This document shows, piece after piece, positions 18,986 to 24,834 of a stretch of DNA of 64,000 nucleotides (position 1 is its first letter; every line of letters begins with the position of its first letter). Origin of the DNA: Actinophytocola glycyrrhizae (lineage in GTDB: Bacteria; Actinomycetota; Actinomycetes; Mycobacteriales; Pseudonocardiaceae); assembly GCF_042653545.1 (NCBI RefSeq), contig NZ_JBHSIS010000006.1:186001-250000 (forward strand). Reading direction: 5' to 3'. The notes under the pieces were generated by a model. That model worked only from the letters and a program-made list of their open reading frames with translations, was not told where the DNA came from and did not search any database. The position numbers and the translations under genes are program-made.

Positions 18986-19976
18986 CGACGAGCGGGCGTA
19001 CACGTCGAACGAGGCACCCGCGTCGTTCGCGGACATGCTGGGCACGGCGGCGTACCGGTGCGCCGCGGCCGCCATGCGGCTGGGCGTGTTCGGTGCGCTG
19101 CGCGACGGGCCGCTGCCCGCCGCCGCGCTGGCCTCGGCGGCGGGCGTGGACGAGCGGGGTGTCACGATCCTCGCGGACGCGCTGGTGAGCTTCGGGTACC
19201 TGACGGGGTCGGCGGCCGGGTACGAGCTGACCCCGTTGTCGGACAGGTGGCTGGTGGACTCGCCGTACACGACGGTCGAGCTGTTCTGGCAGCGGGTGAT
19301 GTTCGAGCTGTGGGACGGCCTGGAGGACTCGGTGCGGACCGGCAAGCCCGCGGTCGACTTCTACGCGTGGCTGGCGGACCGCCCGGAGACCTCACGGCAG
19401 TTCCAGTCCATGCTGGACGAGCACGCGCGGCTGCTCGCGGCGGAGCTGGCGCCGCTGATCCCGGTGCCGCCGGGCCCGGCGCGACTGCTGGACCTCGGCG
19501 GCGGCCACGGCCGGTACTCGACCGCGCTGTGCGAACGGCACCCGTCGCTCACGGCCACGGTGCTGGACTACGCGTCCGCGCTCGGCCCCGGCGGTGACCG
19601 GGTGACGATGGTGCCCGCGAACTACCTGGAGGCCGACCTCGGGACCGGGTACGACGTGGTGCTGTTGTTCAACGTGCTGCACGGGCACCCGGAGGCCGGG
19701 AACCGCGCGCTGCTGGCGCGGGTCGAGGCCGCGCTGAACCCCGGTGGCGTGGTGGCGATCCTGGAACACGGCCGCGACGCGCCGGGCCCAGCGGACGTGT
19801 CGTTCCTGCGGACGTTCAGCCTCAACCTGTTCCACGGGCAGAACGGCGAGGTGTACGCGCTGGACCGGATCGCGGGCTGGCTGGCCGGGTTCGGGGAGGT
19901 GAGCACGACACGGCTGCGGAACTCGCCGACCCAGTACCTGATCACGGCGGTGGCACAATCGCGGGGTGCGGGCTGA
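18966..19976 (+). CDS. SAM-dependent methyltransferase (plant-OMT/family-2-like)
   Basis: The product is 336 residues. The ATG lies inside the end of the NRPS gene, with GGAGG nine bases upstream. The N-terminal third forms a winged-helix dimerisation region (AAMRLGVFGAL...AASAAGVDERGV). The SAM-binding motif LLDLGGGHGRYS is near residue 173, followed by the post-motif acidic loop, and LLFNVLHGHPE near 228 resembles motif IV. This architecture matches O-methyltransferases of natural-product pathways such as hydroxyneurosporene or phenol methylases, but C-methylation of 3-hydroxykynurenine-type substrates by related enzymes is also known. Its position after KMO and the reductase points to methylation of the hydroxylated aromatic unit or of the released product. 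Confidence 0.88.
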   Translation: MPIELGDDERAYTSNEAPASFADMLGTAAYRCAAAAMRLGVFGALRDGPLPAAALASAAGVDERGVTILADALVSFGYLTGSAAGYELTPLSDRWLVDSPYTTVELFWQRVMFELWDGLEDSVRTGKPAVDFYAWLADRPETSRQFQSMLDEHARLLAAELAPLIPVPPGPARLLDLGGGHGRYSTALCERHPSLTATVLDYASALGPGGDRVTMVPANYLEADLGTGYDVVLLFNVLHGHPEAGNRALLARVEAALNPGGVVAILEHGRDAPGPADVSFLRTFSLNLFHGQNGEVYALDRIAGWLAGFGEVSTTRLRNSPTQYLITAVAQSRGAG

Positions 19977-20970
19977 GCGGTTGGTGACGCTGCTGTTCCT
20001 GTTGCAGCAGCGCGGACGGTCGACCGCCGCCGAGCTGGCGGCGGCACTCGAGGTGTCGGAACGCACCGTGTACCGCGACGTCGAGGCGCTGCTCGCCGCC
20101 GGTGTTCCACTGTGGACCGAACAGGGCCGCACGGGTGGCATCCGGCTGATGGCGGGCTGGCGCACCAGGCTCGACGGGCTCACGAGCCGCGAGGCCGCGG
20201 CGATCTTCGCGGTCGGCGTGCCGGAACTGCTGGCGGAGCTGGGACTCGGCGCGTCGCTGACGGCCGCGCGGGCCAAGGTGCTCGCCGGTCTGCCCGCGCC
20301 GCTGCGGGAGTACGCGTCGGCGATCGCGGACCGGTTCCACCTCGACGCGCCCGGCTGGTTCCAGCAGAGCGAGACGGCGACGAAGCTGACGGTGGTGGCG
20401 GACGCGGTGGCCTCCACGCGAGCGCTGCGGATGGACTACCGGCGCGGCGCGGCGGTGGTGACACGCGAGGTGGACCCGCTGGGCCTGGTCGTGAAGGCCG
20501 GGGTCTGGTACCTGGTCGCGCGGGTCGGCACGGACGTCCGCACGTACCGGGTGTCCAGGATCGAGTCGGCGTCGCTCCTGGCGGAGTTCACCCGCCCGGA
20601 CTTCTCGCTGGCGACGTGGTGGGCGCGGTCGTCGGCCCGGTTCGAACGGTCGCTGCTGCGGGAGACGGTGCGCCTGCGGCTGAACCACCAGGGACTGCGC
20701 GCGCTGCGGAACGTGACCGACGAGGACGCGGCCGCGGCGGCCACGGCGACGGCAGGCCCACCGGACGCGGACGGCTGGCGAGAGGTGGAACTGGAGGTCG
20801 AGAGCCTGCCGGTGGCCACCACCCAGCTGCTCTCGCTGGGGGCCGGCGTCGAGGTGGTGGCCCCGGTGGAGTTGCGGGCCGCTCTGGCCGAGCTGGGGTT
20901 GGCCATCGCGGCCCGCAACACACCGGTCGAGGACCGGCAGGAAAGAGACCGTCCGCCGGGACCGTCATGA
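19966..20970 (+). CDS. WYL-domain transcriptional regulator (HTH_11)
   Basis: The product is 334 residues, starting at a GTG inside the methyltransferase gene (11-base overlap), so the two are translationally coupled. The N-terminus has a winged helix of the DeoR/HTH_11 type (STAAELAAALEVSERTVYRDVEAL). A WYL domain lies near 130-220, with GVWYLVARV as its signature, followed by the WCX C-terminal region. WYL proteins bind small ligands or nucleic acids and often act as regulators or co-regulators. As the last gene of the NRPS operon it is the best candidate for cluster-specific control, though whether it activates or represses cannot be read from the sequence. Confidence 0.88.
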   Translation: MRAERLVTLLFLLQQRGRSTAAELAAALEVSERTVYRDVEALLAAGVPLWTEQGRTGGIRLMAGWRTRLDGLTSREAAAIFAVGVPELLAELGLGASLTAARAKVLAGLPAPLREYASAIADRFHLDAPGWFQQSETATKLTVVADAVASTRALRMDYRRGAAVVTREVDPLGLVVKAGVWYLVARVGTDVRTYRVSRIESASLLAEFTRPDFSLATWWARSSARFERSLLRETVRLRLNHQGLRALRNVTDEDAAAAATATAGPPDADGWREVELEVESLPVATTQLLSLGAGVEVVAPVELRAALAELGLAIAARNTPVEDRQERDRPPGPS

Positions 20971-21018
20971 CGTCGTCGCGCGGTGAACCCGCTCACCCGC
21001 TTTCGCCGCGTCGCCGTC

Positions 21019-21741
21019 TCAGCCCGCGCTGCCGAGGAAACCCAGGTACAGCGCGGTGAGGTCCAGTTCCTCCGCGGCCGGGGTGGGCCGCGGCCTGCTG
21101 TTGTGGTCCACCAGGCGGTGCAGCGACTCCATCTTCTCGTCGAGCGCCGCGGCCGCCTCCGCCGCCTCGGCCAGCTCACCCTGCAGGTTGGGCGGGACCT
21201 CACCGCGGTACTTGTAGTAGATCTTGTGTTCCAGGCTCGCCCAGAAGTCCATCGCGATCGTGCGGATCTGGATCTCCACCGGGATGCGGTCCACCCGGTC
21301 CGAACGGAACACCGGGATCGACACGATCAGGTGCAGGCTGCGGTACCCGTTGGGCTTGCGGCGGCTGATGTAGTCCCGCTCGTCGAGGACCGTGATGTCC
21401 TCCTGGCCGACCAGCATGTCGCGGATCTTGTTGATGTCCGAGATGAAGCTGCAGATCACCCGGACACCCGCGATGTCGAGCACGTTCTCCCTGATGCTCG
21501 CGAGGTTCATCGCGTAGTTCTTGCGCCGCACCTTCTCCAGCACGCTCTCCGGCGCCTTCAGCCGCGAGTTGATGTGCTCGATCGGGTTGTACTCGTGCGC
21601 GTTGTTGAAGTCCTCACGAAGGATGTTGATCTTCGTGGTGATCTCGTCGATCGCGAACTTGTACCCCAGCATGAAGTCCGTGAACTGCTCGCGCAGTGCG
21701 CGGAAGTCCTCGATGTCCAGGGACGGCTGCCAAGATCTCAT
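21019..21741 (-). CDS. Small RelA/SpoT-type (p)ppGpp synthetase
   Basis: The product is 240 residues, a typical length for single-domain small alarmone synthetases (RelQ/YjbM type). DIAGVRVICSFISDI and RKPNGYRSLHLIV are the RelA/SpoT synthetase motifs. EIQIRT and DFWASLEHKIYYKY follow, as in active synthetases. There is no HD hydrolase, TGS or ACT domain. The enzyme should transfer pyrophosphate from ATP to GTP or GDP. The ATG at 21741 has GGGAGG only 2 bases away; a GTG one codon upstream is possible. It runs convergent to the WYL gene, 48 bases away, and is the third gene of a - strand run with the SDR. Confidence 0.9.
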   Translation of the reverse strand: MRSWQPSLDIEDFRALREQFTDFMLGYKFAIDEITTKINILREDFNNAHEYNPIEHINSRLKAPESVLEKVRRKNYAMNLASIRENVLDIAGVRVICSFISDINKIRDMLVGQEDITVLDERDYISRRKPNGYRSLHLIVSIPVFRSDRVDRIPVEIQIRTIAMDFWASLEHKIYYKYRGEVPPNLQGELAEAAEAAAALDEKMESLHRLVDHNSRPRPTPAAEELDLTALYLGFLGSAG

Positions 21742-21757
21742 CACCTCCCATAGTGCC

Positions 21758-22672
21758 TCAGCGGTAGCCGGTCGCGTCGGCAGGCTTGCCCTGGCTCTCC
21801 ACCTCCGCGATGTAGCGCCACGCGTCGGGCCTGCTGCCGTCGGTGTCGTCGAAGCCGTACACCGCCGCCAGCCGGCCCGACGAGAGCGACTGCCCGTTCC
21901 ACCGCGCGACCTCGGGATCGGTGGCGAGCGCGGCCGCGGCCCTGCCGACGAACGCCGGTGACTCGGAGATCACGAAGTGCGGCTGGTCCCTGGTCGCGTC
22001 CCGCCAGTTGTCCTCGGTCACCCCGAACGCCTCCAGCATCGCCTCCGACCGCAGCCACCCGGGGGTGAGCGCGACGGCCGTGGCGCCGTGCGGTGCCAGC
22101 TCCACCGACTGCGCGAGCGCCATCCGCTGCACCGAGGTCTTCACGAGGTCGTAGAAGAACCCCGCGTCCGCGCGGTAGGCGGCGTTGGACTCGGTGGTGC
22201 CGTCGGTCATCTCGATCACCAGCCCACCCGGCCGCCGGATCAGCAGCGGCAGCGCGTGGTGGCTGGTGATGGCGTGCGTGTCGATGCCGAGCCGGAGCAT
22301 GCGCAGGCCGCCGTCGAGGTCGTGCTCCCACAGCTTGCGCCCGAACCTGAGGTAGACGTCCCCGCCCCAGATGTCGTTGACCAGCACGTCCAGGCGCCCG
22401 TGGTCCCGGTCGATCCGCTCCACCAGCGCCTTGACCTGGTCCTTCTCGAGGTGGTCGACCTGGACCGCGATGCCGACGCCGCCCGCGGCGGTGACCAGCT
22501 CTGCGGTCTCCTCGATCGTCTCCGGCCGGTTCATCTCCGACCGCTGCGCGCGGGTCGTCCTGCCCGTCGCGTACACGGTCGCGCCCCGCCGTCCCAGCTC
22601 CACCGCGATGGCCCGGCCTGCGGCCCGCGAAGCACCCGCGACCAGCACGACCTTCCCCTTGAGTTCGTCCAT
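21758..22672 (-). CDS. SDR-family oxidoreductase
   Basis: The product is 304 residues. The Rossmann motif is KVVLVAGASRAAGRAIAVEL, an atypical GASRAAG version of TGxxxGxG. VLVNDIWGGD replaces the usual NNAG, and the catalytic region is unusual, with Tyr-x-x-x-Lys poorly conserved (FFYDLVKTSVQ near residue 185). This matches the atypical SDR group often annotated as SDR-family or DHRS1-like. The ATG at 22672 was chosen over the GTG at 22702 because it leaves a 5-base gap after the upstream stop and begins at the domain. It is probably cotranscribed with the saccharopine-dehydrogenase-like gene. The substrate is unknown. Confidence 0.85.
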   Translation of the reverse strand: MDELKGKVVLVAGASRAAGRAIAVELGRRGATVYATGRTTRAQRSEMNRPETIEETAELVTAAGGVGIAVQVDHLEKDQVKALVERIDRDHGRLDVLVNDIWGGDVYLRFGRKLWEHDLDGGLRMLRLGIDTHAITSHHALPLLIRRPGGLVIEMTDGTTESNAAYRADAGFFYDLVKTSVQRMALAQSVELAPHGATAVALTPGWLRSEAMLEAFGVTEDNWRDATRDQPHFVISESPAFVGRAAAALATDPEVARWNGQSLSSGRLAAVYGFDDTDGSRPDAWRYIAEVESQGKPADATGYR

Positions 22673-22677
22673 GGCGG

Positions 22678-23616
22678 TCACGATGCCGGATAAACCTGAC
22701 ACCTGCTGGCAAGGTTTACGGTCAGGTGTGCGGGCGTCAGCGCACGCAGGAACCCGGCCGGGTCGCCGAGCTGCCCGGCCGTGCGCGCGCCGGTGTGCCC
22801 GCCGTCGAGCACGCGGGTGACCGCGGTCGCCACGATCGGGCCGGTGACCGCGTAGATGTCCCGGCCCGACGCGCTCGCCCCTCGGCGTTCACCGCCGCGG
22901 CGGACCTCGACCTCGACGTGGAAGGTCTGCGCGGACCGGCCGAGGTCGTCGGCCGGGGCGGGCGGCGGGGTGTCCGGGTCGCCGAGGTCGGCGAGGGGTT
23001 CGGTGTTGATGTGGACGGTGATCCTCGGGGTGCGCAGGTGGTGGGCGATCGTCACCTGGTCGGCCGTGGACAGCTCGACCAGCTTCCGTTCGCCGATCGG
23101 CGCCGCGAAGTCCCACTCGACCGTGCTCGGCTCGGCGGGCGGCACGAACTGGCCGCCGGTGTAGGTGACGTGGCGGCCCGCGTTGCGGGTGATCGTGCGG
23201 CGGGTGCCCGCGGTGGGCAGCCAGCTGTCGAGCACGGTGCCGATGCGGATCTCGTCGGCGGCCGGCCAGTCCCCCATCGCCGCGGTCGCCAGCAGGTCGC
23301 CGAGGCCGCCGTAGAACGCGACCGACGGCGCTACCACGACGTCGGCGTCGCGGAACCGCGCCAGCAGCTCCATGGTCACGGCCTGTTCGGCGGAGATGTC
23401 GAAGTAGTGCGCGCCTGCCCGCACCGCGGCCTCGGCGACCGGCACCGCGGTGTCCGCGAACGGGCCCGCGCAGTTGACGACCGCGGCGACGCCGTCGAAG
23501 GCGAGCGCGGTGCCGCGGCCGAACGGGACCGGTGTGAGCCCGAGCGCGCGGAGCTGGGTGAGGACGAAGCGGGCGGTGTGCCCGTGGGCGCCGACGACGG
23601 CGACTGTGCTGTTCAC
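22678..23616 (-). CDS. Saccharopine dehydrogenase-like NAD(P)-binding protein
   Basis: The product is 312 residues from a GTG at 23616. The N-terminal STVAVVGAHGHTARFV is a Rossmann nucleotide-binding loop, and VVNCAGPF and GAHYFDISAEQ are shared with saccharopine dehydrogenase/trans-acting enoyl-reductase-like proteins. The middle part lacks the features of true lysine-pathway enzymes, so it is better called an uncharacterised oxidoreductase. The long open frame upstream of the GTG runs through the intergenic region and into the divergent regulator gene, so it was discarded. It diverges from the GlxA-type regulator at 23687, which may control it through the palindrome at 23654. Confidence 0.82.
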   Translation of the reverse strand: MNSTVAVVGAHGHTARFVLTQLRALGLTPVPFGRGTALAFDGVAAVVNCAGPFADTAVPVAEAAVRAGAHYFDISAEQAVTMELLARFRDADVVVAPSVAFYGGLGDLLATAAMGDWPAADEIRIGTVLDSWLPTAGTRRTITRNAGRHVTYTGGQFVPPAEPSTVEWDFAAPIGERKLVELSTADQVTIAHHLRTPRITVHINTEPLADLGDPDTPPPAPADDLGRSAQTFHVEVEVRRGGERRGASASGRDIYAVTGPIVATAVTRVLDGGHTGARTAGQLGDPAGFLRALTPAHLTVNLASRCQVYPAS

Positions 23617-23653
23617 CGGCTCATGGTCACGTGGCCGCGCCGCCGGCACGAGT

Positions 23654-23665
23654 GTCTGATCAGAC
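23654..23665. promoter_or_regulatory. 12-bp perfect palindrome, candidate operator
   Basis: GTCTGATCAGAC is a perfect 12-bp palindrome in the 70-bp gap between the divergent saccharopine-dehydrogenase-like gene and the GlxA/AraC regulator. Its place over the presumed -35 region of the regulator promoter fits autoregulation. No protein-DNA match is known to me. Confidence 0.4.
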
Positions 23666-23673
23666 CGCATCGG

Positions 23674-23679
23674 TACACT
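23674..23679 (+). promoter_or_regulatory. -10 box TACACT of a leaderless promoter
   Basis: TACACT ends 7 bases before the regulator ATG at 23687, and no Shine-Dalgarno sequence is present. This spacing predicts transcription starting at or next to the start codon, i.e. a leaderless mRNA, common in actinomycetes. The -35 box is weak. Confidence 0.4.
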
Positions 23680-23686
23680 TTCGGAC

Positions 23687-24628
23687 ATGCGGTCGGTGGC
23701 ACTGGTGCTGTACGAGGGCGCGATGCTGTTCGAGGCGGCGACGGCGGTCGAGGTGTTCGGCGTGGTCCGCGACGACATCGCGGACCCGTGGTACGACCTC
23801 ACGGTCTACGGGCCGAGGTCGGCGTGGCTGGGCGAGCTGGCCAGGGTGGCGACGGCCAGCGGCTTCGGCCCGGTGGCGGGCGCGGACACGGTGGTCGTCC
23901 CCTCGTGTCACGACGTCGACGCCGAGCCACCCGCCGACGTGGTCGCCGCGTTGCGGGCCGCGCACGCCCGCGGCGCCCGGATCATGTCGCTGTGCACCGG
24001 CGCGTTCGTGCTCGCCGCCGCCGGGCTGCTCGACGGCAGGCGGGTCACCACCCACTGGGCGCACGCCGCGGACCTGGCCCGCCGCTACCCGGAGGTCGAG
24101 GTCGACGCGGACGTGCTGTACGTGGACGATGACCCGGTCCTCACCTCCGCGGGCAAGGCGGCGTGCATGGACCTGTGCCTGCACGTGGTGCGCAAGGACC
24201 ACGGCGCGGCGGCCGCCAACACGCTCGCGCGGCGGCTGGTCGTGCCGCCGCACCGGTCCGGCGGCCAGGCCCAGTTCATCGCCGCGCCCTCACCTGCCAC
24301 GGGCAGTCCGCTCGAGGCCGTCATGCGGTGGTCGGTCGAGCGGTTGCACGAGCCGTTGACCGTCGAGCAGCTCGCGTCGCGGGCGGGCATGAGCTCGCGC
24401 AACCTGGCGCGGCACTTCGTCGCCACCACGGGCACGACACCGTTGCGGTGGCTGCACAACCAGCGCCTGCACCGCGCGCAGGAACTGCTGGAGACGACCG
24501 ACCTGGCCGTAGACCTGATCGCGGACCGCACCGGCATGGGCACGGCCGCCACCCTGCGCCGCCACTTCCACCGCACGGTCGGCGTCGCCCCGGACCAGTA
24601 CCGCCGCACGTTCCGCCGGGACCGGTAG
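23687..24628 (+). CDS. GlxA-type AraC-family regulator (DJ-1/PfpI + HTH)
   Basis: The product is 313 residues. The N-terminal DJ-1/PfpI amidotransferase-like domain (about 1-185) has the nucleophile-elbow-like SLCTGAFVLAAAGLLDGR and THWAHA. The C-terminal AraC domain (about 210-310) has two helix-turn-helix units: LTVEQLASRAGMSSRNLARHF, and VDLIADRTGMGTAATLRRHF with the closing P-x-x-YRRTFR. Such GlxA-like proteins are transcription activators whose ligand is usually unknown. It lacks a ribosome binding site, and a -10 box lies 7 bases upstream. It probably controls itself and the divergent - strand genes. A second paralogue lies at 52719. Confidence 0.9.
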   Translation: MRSVALVLYEGAMLFEAATAVEVFGVVRDDIADPWYDLTVYGPRSAWLGELARVATASGFGPVAGADTVVVPSCHDVDAEPPADVVAALRAAHARGARIMSLCTGAFVLAAAGLLDGRRVTTHWAHAADLARRYPEVEVDADVLYVDDDPVLTSAGKAACMDLCLHVVRKDHGAAAANTLARRLVVPPHRSGGQAQFIAAPSPATGSPLEAVMRWSVERLHEPLTVEQLASRAGMSSRNLARHFVATTGTTPLRWLHNQRLHRAQELLETTDLAVDLIADRTGMGTAATLRRHFHRTVGVAPDQYRRTFRRDR

Positions 24629-24834
24629 CTCGGCGGCCGGGGACTGTCGGTGGGTGCCGGTAGCGTGGCGGGAAACGGAGCATCCCCACTGAGATCACTC
24701 TCGGTCACCCCGATGGGCCATTCGGGTGGACAACGGGCGTGACCGCGTTCTCGGTCAGGCTTGGATCTAGGGTCGGAACGGCGGGTTGTTCGAGGCGGCG
24801 GACGACCCGTCGGTGGCGGAACGAGGACGGCGGA

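Noticed and set aside
21758..22702. Longer SDR start at GTG 22702
   Set aside because: It would overlap the upstream gene by 25 bases and add residues before the Rossmann domain; ATG 22672 fits better.
24629..24834. c-di-GMP riboswitch before the MFS-GGDEF frame
   Set aside because: I could not fold a GEMM-like two-helix structure or find its tetraloop/receptor; only GGTGGCGGAA is shared with the other locus.
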